Of a DNA stretch of 64,000 nucleotides, positions 28,991 to 38,309 are shown piece by piece. Numbering within the stretch: the first letter of the stretch is position 1; each line of letters begins with the position of its first letter. The translations under genes were made by a program, and so were the position numbers. The notes under the pieces are model-generated. The model ran no database searches. It saw only the letters and a program-made list of their open reading frames with translations, and had not been told where the DNA came from. The stretch comes from Cohnella cholangitidis (GTDB taxonomy: Bacteria; Bacillota; Bacilli; Paenibacillales; Paenibacillaceae). The stretch covers positions 744,001 to 808,000 of the forward strand of contig NZ_CP041969.1 of assembly GCF_014107495.1 (NCBI RefSeq), in the 5' to 3' direction.

Positions 28991-29503
28991 TTACCAGTAA
29001 TACGGCAGCAGCGAGATGGCGGCCAATCCCGCGAGCGGAAGGATCAATCTGTTGAACCGCCTTGGGCGGAACGGAGAAAAAGGGCTAAACGGGGAAAAAA
29101 ACGGCGGCTGCGGAAAGAACCCGCGCATATGCTCCACGGAGCCGGGAACCGCTAAACATACCCATTCGTCGTCCACGTGTTCGACGATCCCGTCATAACA
29201 ATATCCGTCCGCGGCTTGAACTTCCACATATCGGTGCATGTGAGATTCGCACAGTGACTTCGTAACTTTTTTGGCAACGGGATGAACCGCTACGTGATGC
29301 TCGTGCTTGTGATGATGGTGCTTGTGGTGCTCATGCTCATGCTTGTGATGATCGTGTTCGTGCTCCTTATGGTGATGGTGCTTGTGGTGCTCGTGCTCGT
29401 GCTCCTTATGATGATGGTGCTCTTCCGCCACCGGGTAAACAGCCGGTTTCTCGGTTTTTTTCGGCACCGGTTGCGGTGCCGGCTGAGGTTTCGGTTTCTC
29501 CAT
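28991..29503 (-). CDS. Histidine-rich protein of unknown function
   Basis: This 170-residue protein has three parts. Residues 1-28 are Pro/Lys-rich. Residues about 29-70 consist almost only of His, Glu, Lys and Asp, with 27 His in 42 residues arranged as degenerate HHHHKEHEH-type repeats. The C-terminal part holds a small domain (SLCESHMHRYVEVQ, YDGIVEHVDDEWVCLAVP) resembling a short beta-barrel, a Phe/Pro-rich FSPFSPF segment and a final hydrophobic stretch (LILPLAGLAAISLLPYYW). Metal binding is likely by composition. A spore-coat role is possible but not shown. GGAGG lies eight bases before the ATG. Confidence 0.75.
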   Translation of the reverse strand: MEKPKPQPAPQPVPKKTEKPAVYPVAEEHHHHKEHEHEHHKHHHHKEHEHDHHKHEHEHHKHHHHKHEHHVAVHPVAKKVTKSLCESHMHRYVEVQAADGYCYDGIVEHVDDEWVCLAVPGSVEHMRGFFPQPPFFSPFSPFSPFRPRRFNRLILPLAGLAAISLLPYYW

Positions 29504-29628
29504 CGGATTTCCCTCCTTGGGCGCTTGCCTTCCCCAACATCATATGCCGATGTGGGCGAATGGCTACTTGAAGGCCCAATAAATGGGCGCCCCGTCGGGA
29601 GCTGCATCCGAATTTCACGAAACTTTCT

Positions 29629-30243
29629 TTAGAACCGTTTTGCTAATTCCTCTAGGCTTTTGCTTGCTTCGACGGCGTTCGGCACCCATTCGGCTACCGT
29701 GACCATCTGCCTAAAGCCCGCTTCTCCCGAGGGGGCGCGAAACTTATCAAGAGCTTGCTGCATTTGCGCCGCGCCGTCCCGCACGAGAGTCAGCATGGCG
29801 ATCTCCGCGTCGGTAAGCTGGCCCTCATGCTCTCCGACCGCGGCTAACGGGCTTTCCTCGCCCATAACGGCATTCATCGCGCCGAATAACGGTTTGGCCG
29901 CTTCTTCCTTGGATAGTCCCGAGGATAAATGCGCGGCCTCTACGAATAAGCCTACCGTTTCCGAGGAAGCGAGATCGGCTTCTCCCAGCAATCGAACCGC
30001 GCGCAGCCGCTCGGCCTCGGTCTTGGCGTTCAACAGCCCTTCGGCTCCGTCGTGAAGCCGATCGGCATAAACTTGAGCGTAAACGTACTGCTCGGCTAAT
30101 TGTTTTCCTTGATCCGTCGTATGAACCTGCTTCGTCGTCAAATATTTGGTATACACGACGATGATTAGCGTCATGAGAACCACAAGAACGATAAAGATAA
30201 CAGGCGCCTTATAGGATCTTTTTGTTTGAACGTTATCCGACAT
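29629..30243 (-). CDS. Membrane-anchored protein of unknown function
   Basis: This 204-residue protein has a short basic cytosolic start (SDNVQTKRSYK), one membrane helix (about 14-31) and a helical extracytoplasmic part of about 170 residues with no cysteines. No known domain is recognised. GGAGG lies in front of the ATG. It follows addA on the same strand with 63 bases between them, so read-through is possible. The helical, charged body could mediate protein contacts, but this is conjecture. Confidence 0.7.
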   Translation of the reverse strand: MSDNVQTKRSYKAPVIFIVLVVLMTLIIVVYTKYLTTKQVHTTDQGKQLAEQYVYAQVYADRLHDGAEGLLNAKTEAERLRAVRLLGEADLASSETVGLFVEAAHLSSGLSKEEAAKPLFGAMNAVMGEESPLAAVGEHEGQLTDAEIAMLTLVRDGAAQMQQALDKFRAPSGEAGFRQMVTVAEWVPNAVEASKSLEELAKRF

Positions 30244-30306
30244 GTCGATTTCCTCCTGAAATCCCGGTAATGAATCTACTGTTCCGAAAAACCGGTTTAA
30301 CCCCTT

Positions 30307-33300
30307 TTAGACTAGACGTACGGAATGTCCCCCATCGAAAAAATACACGTAAGCTTCCTTCACCGGCGTATCCAGAATGCCGCTAACCGCCTCGCCGTAT
30401 TTCTCCACTTGGAAACGGTGCTTCTCCGCCGCCTCTTTCGGATCCATCCCCTTAAGGACGTCCGTTTTGTAATCTACGAGGACGAGCCCGTCTTCTTCCG
30501 CGAACAAACAATCGATAACCCCTTGTATGATGACCGTCTCTCCCGAAGAAGGCGAAATCGATCCAGGGTAAACGGCTGCCGCATCATGACCGAACGTAAA
30601 CGGGACTTCCCTCCACACCCGCGAAGATCGGCATATCCGCGAATAGATGGACGTCCGGCAAAATGCCGCGACCTCTGCCGCAGCCACTCCCTTGCGCTGC
30701 TCTTCCGACAGAATCCTGCGCTCCGCCAAGCTCTCAAGCAAGCTTTCGATTTGCTGTTCGGTTAAGCCTTCTTGTACCGGCAAATGCTGCATGACCAAGT
30801 GGAACGCGGTTCCCCGCTCGGCAGGAGTCAGTTGGCGCGCGGACATAAAACGCGGACGGCGAAGACGATACGTCTGCGTTGAACTAGCCCGAACCTCAGC
30901 CGTATACGATTCCGGCCATCCTTCCCCTTCGGACCGTTCATTCCACTCATCGGTGTGAACCGATGGCTCCGGCATTCGTTCGGAAGAGACTAGGGCGTTT
31001 GTATCCTGCAATCGATTTTTCAGAGCCGTTATCGAGGTTTTGGCTGCTAAGCGCGTCGAAGCCGCATCCTCGTATTCCCAGGATAGAATACGGTTAACCC
31101 GTTCATACGTCCCGGCCTCTTCCAAATCAACCTTCTCTCCGTTCAATACGGCGTTCCATAATTGCCCCTCGTCAGGCCGGTCTTCCGATGCTCCGGCCGA
31201 TTGCACGGTGTACTCTTTGGCCGGAACGATGCGGCAATTCCATTTCCGTGCCGGGTCCTGAATGCCGCTCGCGATGACCGCAGCCGGTCCGAGCCAATCC
31301 AAGTACTTCCCCGCGGCGGCAACGGCGAAAGTCGGCAAGGTCATCTCGGCCATGGCCGCGGTTTCGCTCCACTGCTCCCATTGCTTGGAGGCGTTCTTGC
31401 TCGTGCCTATTAGATAGAGTTTCTCCTTGGGACGGGTCAAAGCCACGTACAGCACCCGCATTTCCTCGGCGAGCATTTCCGCCGCCAATTTCCGCCGGAT
31501 GGCGAGCTGCGGCAATGTCGGGTACGTAACGCGAGTGTCCTTCTCCATCATTCTCGGCCCGAATCCTAGCTTCTTATGTTTCAAGAAAGCGCCGTTTAAG
31601 TCTCTCCGGTTGAAATTACGCGATAGCCCCGCCGCGAATACGACCGGGAACTCCAGTCCTTTGCTTCGATGGATGGATACGATTCGCACGACGTTCTCGC
31701 TCTCGCCGAGCGCGCGCGCGGCTCCGAGATCGGCTCCGGTATCGCGCATGCGGCCCAAAAAGCGGAGAAACCGGAACAGGCCCCGGAATCTGGAGGAACG
31801 TTCGTACTGGACGGCCCGGTTGACGAGAGCTCGCAAGTTCGCTTGCCTCTGCCCGCCTCCCGGCAACCCGCCTACGTAGTCATAGTAGCCGGTTTCGCGA
31901 TACAACATCCATAGCAGATCTCCTAGCGGTTCCTTGCGCGCATAGTCTCGCCATTGCTCAAGACGGCTTATGAATCCGGTTAGCCGATCTCTCAGATCAT
32001 CCGACGCAGCGTCGCCGGTAGCGTCCATGACGCCGGCAGCCGCGTTAACCGCCTCCCAGAACGAACCGTTGCGGCGGGCTAACCGGATTTGCGCGAGCTG
32101 CTCGGCCGTAAACTCCCCGATAGGCGAACGCAGTACGCCCGCCAGCGGAATGTCCTGGTGCGGATTATCGATGATGGACAACAGAGACAGCACGATGTCG
32201 ACTTCCGTCGCCGCGAAATAACCCGTTGCCAGATCCGCGTAAGCGGGAATCCCGGCGGCCTTGAGCTCGTCCAGAAACGTAGGGGCTAACGCGGTAACGG
32301 CTCTAAGCAGAATGACGATGTCCCGGTACTGAACCGGGCGGTGCAGCTTCGCCTTGCCGTCGTAAACCGCGAACGGGAGCTGTCCCGAATCGTCCGCCCC
32401 GATCAATTTGCGGATTTCGGCCGCGATGCATCTCGCTTCAAGCTGCGCCGATTCTACGTCTTCCGTCTCTTCCGCCCCTTCGGAAGAACCCGTACCGTCT
32501 TCATTCCCTTCGGAACTTCCGGAATCCGCCTTTTCCGGCGCGGTCGCGATTTCCTCGCCAGATTCGACGGCGTCGGCCCCTGCTCCCGGCGCGGTATCCA
32601 GTAGAATCAATTCGACCGAATAGGGATTCGGCGCGCCGCCGTCGGGATATCCATCGCCGTAGATCAGCTCGGCGCGTTCGTCGTAATTCATCTCTCCGAC
32701 GGGTTCATGCATGATAAGCCTGAACACGTGGTTAACGGCGTTCAGGATTTCTCTGCGGCTGCGGAAGTTGCGAGCCAGATCGATCCGCAATCCATCCGGA
32801 TCAGCAGCGTTCCCGGAATTTTCCGCTTCGCCATACGCCTTATACGTACGGTATTTTTCCAGAAACAAGCCCGGTTCGGCCAAACGAAAACGATAAATGC
32901 TCTGTTTGACGTCCCCGACCATAAACACGTTGCCCGGAGCTTTACGCGAGATGAGGGCAACGATGGCTTCCTGAACCTCGTTCGTGTCCTGGTATTCGTC
33001 CAAATAGATTTCGGAGTAGCGCTCCATGAAACCGTTAGCCGCCAGGGAAGGGATGCTCCGCTCCGGAGTCGACGCGGGATCCCGCAGAACGCGCAGCGCG
33101 TAATGCTCCAGATCGCTGAAGTCGAGCAGGCCTTTCGCCCGCTTGGCTTGCTCGTATCGCTCTCCGAACTCCACTGCGAGCTCGGCCAATTGTCCCATCG
33201 CCGGAGCCAAAGCGCGAAGTTCGGCGGCATACTGCCCGGGGGAACGGACGAGCCATTCCTCGGACAGCTTGGCCGTCGCCTTCTTCGCCGAATCTCGAAT

Positions 33301-34251
33301 CCCTTTGACTCTGTCGATCAGATCGGCATCGTATTCATCGCCCTTGCACGGCTTGAGCCGCCCGAAGGAAATATTCGCGACCGCGGCTTGCCAATCTTCC
33401 CAAGTCCCCGACTCGAACGCGATCGTCACTTTCTCCAATCCGTCTATGTCCGCGAATAACGTTTCGATATACGGCTCCGGTCCTCCCGGTTCATGGGCAA
33501 TGCGCAATGCGCCGCGAAGCAGGTGAAGCGTGCCCTGCAACAGCAGCACGGCATCCTCGAGCAAGCTCTTCACCCACAATGAACCAAGCAGCGACTCGGC
33601 TTGCGCCTGTTCGAACTCGCCGGCCGTCCTCCGAAGCCAGAATGCCGGCCACGGATGGCTTCCCGCGTACTCGAATAATTCAAGCACTAGCCGATGCAGC
33701 GGTTCGTCGCTTCTTTCCCCTCCGAAGTGATCCGCCAACGAGGCTAACGCCCCTGCTTCCCCTTCGTTTTCGTACCGCTCCTCGAACAACTCGTCGAGCG
33801 TATCCATCCTGAGCAGCTCGGCTTCCGTCTCGTTCGCCATGCGAAAGCCGGGATCAAGCCCGATCAGCGGAGCGTAGCGTTCCACGACTTCCAGACAGAA
33901 GGAATGAAGCGTCGTGACCGACGCCCTAGGCAGCAACGCGATCTGGCGTCGCAGATGTTTGGATTCCGGGTCTTTCTCCAACGCTTCTTCCAGCGCATGA
34001 CGAATTCGCTCTTTCATCTCCGCCGCTGCGGCTTTCGTGAACGTGGCGACGAGCATGGCATCCACGTCGAGCGGACGATTCTCGTCGGCGATCCGCGAAA
34101 TAATCCTCTCGACGAGCACGGCCGTCTTGCCCGATCCGGCTGCAGCCGCAACGAGCAAGTTGGACCCGTCCGCGTTAATCGCGGCCCATTGCTCGTCGGT
34201 CCAACGGCTATTGTCCGGTTTAGGCGGCCATTCGGTTGTAAGCTGCGTCAC
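30307..34251 (-). CDS. addA: AddA helicase-nuclease subunit
   Basis: This 1314-residue subunit of the AddAB (RexAB) enzyme resects double-strand breaks and loads RecA. The UvrD-type helicase has Walker A AAGSGKT (GSGKT about 39-43), the helicase block DEYQDTNEVQ and LYVALTRPKEKLYL. The C-terminal RecB-like nuclease carries GVIDCLF..LVLVDYKTD, with both catalytic acidic residues and the lysine. A linker near 580-620 is rich in Gly, Ser and Glu. The GTG at 34251 overlaps the addB stop as GTGA and has AAGGAGGGG upstream. Confidence 0.96.
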   Translation of the reverse strand: MTQLTTEWPPKPDNSRWTDEQWAAINADGSNLLVAAAAGSGKTAVLVERIISRIADENRPLDVDAMLVATFTKAAAAEMKERIRHALEEALEKDPESKHLRRQIALLPRASVTTLHSFCLEVVERYAPLIGLDPGFRMANETEAELLRMDTLDELFEERYENEGEAGALASLADHFGGERSDEPLHRLVLELFEYAGSHPWPAFWLRRTAGEFEQAQAESLLGSLWVKSLLEDAVLLLQGTLHLLRGALRIAHEPGGPEPYIETLFADIDGLEKVTIAFESGTWEDWQAAVANISFGRLKPCKGDEYDADLIDRVKGIRDSAKKATAKLSEEWLVRSPGQYAAELRALAPAMGQLAELAVEFGERYEQAKRAKGLLDFSDLEHYALRVLRDPASTPERSIPSLAANGFMERYSEIYLDEYQDTNEVQEAIVALISRKAPGNVFMVGDVKQSIYRFRLAEPGLFLEKYRTYKAYGEAENSGNAADPDGLRIDLARNFRSRREILNAVNHVFRLIMHEPVGEMNYDERAELIYGDGYPDGGAPNPYSVELILLDTAPGAGADAVESGEEIATAPEKADSGSSEGNEDGTGSSEGAEETEDVESAQLEARCIAAEIRKLIGADDSGQLPFAVYDGKAKLHRPVQYRDIVILLRAVTALAPTFLDELKAAGIPAYADLATGYFAATEVDIVLSLLSIIDNPHQDIPLAGVLRSPIGEFTAEQLAQIRLARRNGSFWEAVNAAAGVMDATGDAASDDLRDRLTGFISRLEQWRDYARKEPLGDLLWMLYRETGYYDYVGGLPGGGQRQANLRALVNRAVQYERSSRFRGLFRFLRFLGRMRDTGADLGAARALGESENVVRIVSIHRSKGLEFPVVFAAGLSRNFNRRDLNGAFLKHKKLGFGPRMMEKDTRVTYPTLPQLAIRRKLAAEMLAEEMRVLYVALTRPKEKLYLIGTSKNASKQWEQWSETAAMAEMTLPTFAVAAAGKYLDWLGPAAVIASGIQDPARKWNCRIVPAKEYTVQSAGASEDRPDEGQLWNAVLNGEKVDLEEAGTYERVNRILSWEYEDAASTRLAAKTSITALKNRLQDTNALVSSERMPEPSVHTDEWNERSEGEGWPESYTAEVRASSTQTYRLRRPRFMSARQLTPAERGTAFHLVMQHLPVQEGLTEQQIESLLESLAERRILSEEQRKGVAAAEVAAFCRTSIYSRICRSSRVWREVPFTFGHDAAAVYPGSISPSSGETVIIQGVIDCLFAEEDGLVLVDYKTDVLKGMDPKEAAEKHRFQVEKYGEAVSGILDTPVKEAYVYFFDGGHSVRLV

Positions 34252-37200
34252 TTCAAGTCCCCTCCTTGCGCGCTGTTCGCCAGCCTCTGCCAAAGTTCCT
34301 CTCGGTTGCTTGCCTTGCTTAAAGCTTGATAAGCATTTCCTTCAATTTGGTTGTCGAAATGGCATACCGGACGAAAATCGCAATACGTGCATGGGCTGCG
34401 CTTATCGAGCCGATATGGGGTAATCGCCACGTCTCCGTCGACAATCCGTTTGCCGATACGGCGAATTTGTGAGCGTACCGAGCCGCGAAGCACTTCCCAT
34501 TGACTCTTGTCGGCGACTTGCGAACGCGCGGAGAACGTTCCGTCCTTCTTGAACTCTACCGGCACGACCGCGGATTTATTGCCATGATTAAGAGATTCGT
34601 CCATCAGCTTAACCGATTCCCCGTCGGATAGCAGCAAGCCCTGCATCCGATATTGTCGGAACAAGGCGTTGCGGGCTTCTTCTTTCGGCATTCCGTTCGG
34701 GGTGCTCAGCAGCGGGTTCTGCACGTGAAAATAGAGCACTCCCGCAGGTTGGGCCGGTTGCCCGAGCCAATGCGGCGCGTGCGAGACGACGACGTCCAAA
34801 TAAGTAAGCATTTGAAGCGACAAACCGTGCGCCACCTCGTCCAGCTTCAGCTTCATGGCGCTAGACTTGTAGTCCATTATGCGCAAGAGGAGCCCCGAAG
34901 AAGATTGGGCCGCATCGACGCGATCGATTTTGCCGGCGATATCCATCCATCTTCCTCCGTCCAATTCCAAAGACAGGGCGGGCAGCAATCCCTTCGGTCC
35001 GAAGCTCAATTCGAGCCCGACGGGCTTGAAGGCCGACAGCGCGGCTTGCTCCCCCAGTATCGCCGAAGCTTGCGTGACGATATCTCTCAGCTTGCGCGCC
35101 ATTACTTGGTGGCGATGAGAGGATAATAGAATTTGCGACTGAACGCGGGGGAGCAGCTTGTCCACCGCCGCCGCGGCTTCCATCTGCCAGCGCAGCGAGT
35201 CCATTCCTGCAGGTCCTGCCGCGAACAGCTTTTCCGTCGTTTGGCGCAATGCCGCGTGAAACAACTGGCCGATGTCCGGCGCGTCGACCCGGAACAAACG
35301 GCGTTCTTGAAGCCGCAATCCGTGGACGGCGAAGTGCTGGAACGGGCAAGCGATGAACCGTTCCATCCTGGATACGCTGGCTAGGAGGCGATCTCCATAT
35401 AGCGCTCGGCTCGTTTCCGGACTTAACGGCCGCTCTTCGTTCGTATGATTCAAAGATGAAATCAGAGAAGTGAGCCGACCGTTCCAGTTCGTCTGCCCCC
35501 TAAGCCAATTGTAGACCGCCCACCAGCCGGCCGATAACGTTTCTCCTTGCCGCCAGGCGCGCAGTCTCGCCAGCACATAGGTCATCGCCCTTCCGGGATG
35601 CGCCGCATAACTAAGCTGTTCCTCTTCCGATTGCGTTTCCTGAGGTTCCGCTGCAACCGATCGGACGGGAATGCCCGGAAATTTCTTCTTGATCTTGCTG
35701 ATCCATTCCGACGGAAGCAGGCCTTGCCCTTCGTCGTCCGCCAGCGGATAACTGACCCATAGATGCCGGGACGCGGTCGTGAAAGTCAAGTACGCCAAAA
35801 AAGCTTCGTCCAACAGCCGTCTGCGCGAACCTGGCGCAAGCTTAAGCCCCGAGGCGGCGACTTGGTCGCGCTCTTCCTCGGCGAGCAAACCGTTCTCGGA
35901 GATTCTCATCGGCAGCACGCCGTCATTCGCTCCGAGCAAGTAAACGATGCGCACGCGGTCGGATCGCGTCCTCTCCGGGCTGCCGATCAATACGCCGTCG
36001 AGCGAGGGAGGCACGGCTCCTAGCTTAAGCTCCTCCAATCCGGAATCGATCATTCCGGCGAAGAGCTGAACATCCGGAGACTGTTCCCCCATGAGCTCTA
36101 CTAATTGATCCAGTAGATTGATAACCCCGTCCCATAACGGACGGTGCGTGGCCATTCTACCCGGCTTGCCCGCCGCGAGATCTTCCGCGCTCCAGCTTTC
36201 CAAGACGTCGGCGGCGCCGGTCTCTTCCAGAAAGGCAAATAGACTTTCGCATAGTTCTCTGACGGATCGTGCCGCTTTCATTGTTTCTTCCATTGCCAAT
36301 AGGGGCTTGAGCAAAGCATCCCGTACCTCTATCAAGCTTTGCAACGTCTCATCGGCCTCGTCGGTCGTTCCGTCTGTCTCCAAATCGCCGCGGAATAACG
36401 GAAACCAAGCCTGGGCCGAATGCCATCGCCAACCGTCGATTCCTGCCGCTAGAACATAGTTCTCCAAGCGATCGATTTCGCCGCGGGACACTCTCCGTTC
36501 AGGCGTCCCTAACAAATCCGTCTTGGCGCACCGAAATACGGCTTCCGCTTTCCATCCGCCGCTCACGCATTCGAGCGCCGAGCGGACGAATTCCACGAAC
36601 GGGTGGTGGGAGACGGGAGCTTTGCCGTCCAAATAATACGGTATTCCGTAGTCGCCGAACACGATCGCCAGCAAATCCGCGTAATCGTCCATTTTCCGCA
36701 CGAACACGGCCATATCGCGCCAACGGCTCCCTTGTTCTCTAACGCGATATAGCATATCCCGGGCAACCGCTTCCGCCTCGGCTCGGCGGTTAGCCGCTTC
36801 GTGCAAGGATAGGCCGCATTCGGGATGATTCTGCTGCAGCAACGCGGATTCGCCTTCCCAACGCTTGCGACGCGGAGTCTCCCAATTCCGTTCCAAGAAT
36901 GCCAACATCGGATTGCGTTTGAATCGCGGCGAGACTTCGGGCTCAAGAACGACCGGAACCTCAAGTTCGACTCCCACCGCTTGCGCGAGCTCGCACAATT
37001 GTGCCGAAGTCTCCGCCGTCGGGTGGAATACATCTAACTCGTCCGGCCGTTCGCCGGCGCCATAGGGCTGATTCACGCAAAGCGCAATGTTGACCTTTTT
37101 CGCTTTTTTAAGCAGCGCTTCAATAACCGCATATTCGCTCGGAGTGTACCCATGAAAACCATCCAACCAGATTTGGGCGCCTTCCAAGTACGACGATGAA

Positions 37201-37790
37201 CCGGCTCCCTTCGTCAGCCAGCCCAGCATATCCTCTCCGTCCAGCCAATGTCCGGCCAATTCGCGCTCCATATCCGAATAGATCAAGGAAAGATCGCGGA
37301 GCTTGTCCGCAAGTAATGACGAACCCTTGCTCGCAACCGTTCGTTTGGCCGCGGCTTCGGCATGCTCGGTCAGCTTGGAGCCGTTCACTCCGTACCTTTT
37401 CATCTCCGTGAATAGGTCATTGATCCGGGAAATAAGCCCCGATTCCGTTTTTCCGCCGCGAAACACGCGTAAGCTATCTCTGCGGGCTTCCAATACTTTA
37501 TGTAAAAGCATCGCTTTGCCGTTATCGTGAATCGGAACGACTGCCGAACCGCCCGTCTCCTGCATGACCCGAAACGCAAGCCTGCGAAAACTAAGCACCT
37601 GCGCCCTCATGAACCCGGACAGTCCGGGCGTCGTAACCATCGCGTATTCCATCTGGAAGGTCGCCTGTTCGGGAACGAGCAGAATAAGCGGAGCGCCCAA
37701 AGGATCCTTCTGCAGCTCCCCTCTAATTTCATCCAAGATCAGACGCGTCTTTCCGCTGCCGGAGCGACCCGTAATGAGCCGAAGTGACAT
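34248..37790 (-). CDS. addB: AddB helicase-nuclease subunit
   Basis: This 1180-residue partner of AddA has a P-loop GRSGSGKT at 8-15, a degenerate helicase core and a C-terminal nuclease with GKIDRVD..RIMDYKSS. Four cysteines of the Fe-S clamp are visible: one in ACPFQHFAV (about 800) and three in CTYCDFRPVC (about 1130). The start ATG 37790 has GGAGG eight bases upstream; an ATG five codons earlier lies inside that site. The addB-addA pair lies here between the HIT/His-rich group and rlmI-like genes, away from its usual B. subtilis place. Confidence 0.96.
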   Translation of the reverse strand: MSLRLITGRSGSGKTRLILDEIRGELQKDPLGAPLILLVPEQATFQMEYAMVTTPGLSGFMRAQVLSFRRLAFRVMQETGGSAVVPIHDNGKAMLLHKVLEARRDSLRVFRGGKTESGLISRINDLFTEMKRYGVNGSKLTEHAEAAAKRTVASKGSSLLADKLRDLSLIYSDMERELAGHWLDGEDMLGWLTKGAGSSSYLEGAQIWLDGFHGYTPSEYAVIEALLKKAKKVNIALCVNQPYGAGERPDELDVFHPTAETSAQLCELAQAVGVELEVPVVLEPEVSPRFKRNPMLAFLERNWETPRRKRWEGESALLQQNHPECGLSLHEAANRRAEAEAVARDMLYRVREQGSRWRDMAVFVRKMDDYADLLAIVFGDYGIPYYLDGKAPVSHHPFVEFVRSALECVSGGWKAEAVFRCAKTDLLGTPERRVSRGEIDRLENYVLAAGIDGWRWHSAQAWFPLFRGDLETDGTTDEADETLQSLIEVRDALLKPLLAMEETMKAARSVRELCESLFAFLEETGAADVLESWSAEDLAAGKPGRMATHRPLWDGVINLLDQLVELMGEQSPDVQLFAGMIDSGLEELKLGAVPPSLDGVLIGSPERTRSDRVRIVYLLGANDGVLPMRISENGLLAEEERDQVAASGLKLAPGSRRRLLDEAFLAYLTFTTASRHLWVSYPLADDEGQGLLPSEWISKIKKKFPGIPVRSVAAEPQETQSEEEQLSYAAHPGRAMTYVLARLRAWRQGETLSAGWWAVYNWLRGQTNWNGRLTSLISSLNHTNEERPLSPETSRALYGDRLLASVSRMERFIACPFQHFAVHGLRLQERRLFRVDAPDIGQLFHAALRQTTEKLFAAGPAGMDSLRWQMEAAAAVDKLLPRVQSQILLSSHRHQVMARKLRDIVTQASAILGEQAALSAFKPVGLELSFGPKGLLPALSLELDGGRWMDIAGKIDRVDAAQSSSGLLLRIMDYKSSAMKLKLDEVAHGLSLQMLTYLDVVVSHAPHWLGQPAQPAGVLYFHVQNPLLSTPNGMPKEEARNALFRQYRMQGLLLSDGESVKLMDESLNHGNKSAVVPVEFKKDGTFSARSQVADKSQWEVLRGSVRSQIRRIGKRIVDGDVAITPYRLDKRSPCTYCDFRPVCHFDNQIEGNAYQALSKASNREELWQRLANSAQGGDLK

Positions 37791-37859
37791 TCGACAACCC
37801 TCCAACTTCCTTCAAGATCCCTTCTATCGCCGATCTTAAGCCGTTTTTATTCTTCGACC

Positions 37860-37868
37860 ATTGTACCA
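37860..37868 (-). promoter_or_regulatory. Extended -10 promoter of addB
   Basis: The minus strand reads TGGTACAAT, a TGn extended -10 (TACAAT at 37860-37865), about 70 bases before addB. No good -35 stands at 17 bases, so the promoter would depend on the extended element. Confidence 0.5.
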
Positions 37869-37923
37869 TAGGTACCCGAAAGGAGCACAGGCGTTCGGAA
37901 AATTGCCATCGGCTTACGAAAAA

Positions 37924-37950
37924 TAAAAAACGCCAGTATCCCTGGCGTTC
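37924..37950 (-). terminator. Terminator after the 73-residue protein gene
   Basis: GAACGCCAGG-GATAC-TGGCGTT on the minus strand is followed by TTTTTATTTTTC. It lies eight bases past the stop of the small gene. Confidence 0.88.
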
Positions 37951-37957
37951 GCTGCAA

Positions 37958-38179
37958 CTAAGAAATATTCATGTACCACTTGCTGCCGTCATCGTATTTG
38001 AAGATCGCTGCATCCGACCACAGTTCAATATAACTCACGTGTTTCCAGCGACGGCGAAATTCGAGATCGTCCGCCATTGCCCGCATACGGGTATTAAATC
38101 GGCTTCTGCTGCTTAGAGCTTTAGCCCTATTCTCCAATGGGACCGCCCGTTTACCGAATAATATCACTTCATGTACCAT
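37958..38179 (-). CDS. Small basic protein of unknown function
   Basis: This 73-residue protein is basic, with KALSSRSRFNTRMRAMADDLEF and a C-terminal FKYDDGSKWYMNI. It has no signal or membrane segment, and no family is recognised. The gene is supported by its own terminator, a GGGAGG site eight bases before the ATG and a highly structured leader (38188-38255) in which that site is base paired. It lies about 130 bases downstream of the RlmI-like gene on the same strand. Confidence 0.7.
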   Translation of the reverse strand: MVHEVILFGKRAVPLENRAKALSSRSRFNTRMRAMADDLEFRRRWKHVSYIELWSDAAIFKYDDGSKWYMNIS

Positions 38180-38187
38180 AATCGAAA

Positions 38188-38255
38188 CCTCCCGTTTCCT
38201 TGCCTCTAGATTAAAGATAATCCAGAGGCGTTAGAAATGTTCCCGAAACGGGAGG
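38188..38255 (-). promoter_or_regulatory. Leader hairpin that covers the ribosome binding site
   Basis: CCTCCCGTTTC (38245-38255 read on the minus strand) pairs perfectly over eleven bases with GAAACGGGAGG (38188-38198), which contains the GGGAGG of the small gene. Inside this lies a second hairpin, GCCTCTgGATTA with TAATCtAGAGGC (38202-38229). There is no U-run, so it is not a terminator. Translation should be low unless the stem opens. Confidence 0.72.
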
Positions 38256-38309
38256 AAATCATCCTTCATTTTGCTAACATTTTCTTAACAAATGCATATA
38301 GGCCCGACG

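Noticed and set aside
29280..29440. Histidine codon tract as a CRISPR-like or microsatellite repeat
   Set aside because: The repeat follows codon phase within an intact gene and has no spacer pattern.
30307..37790. addAB as part of a phage-defence island
   Set aside because: The genes are the ordinary housekeeping recombination pair, and no defence genes surround them.
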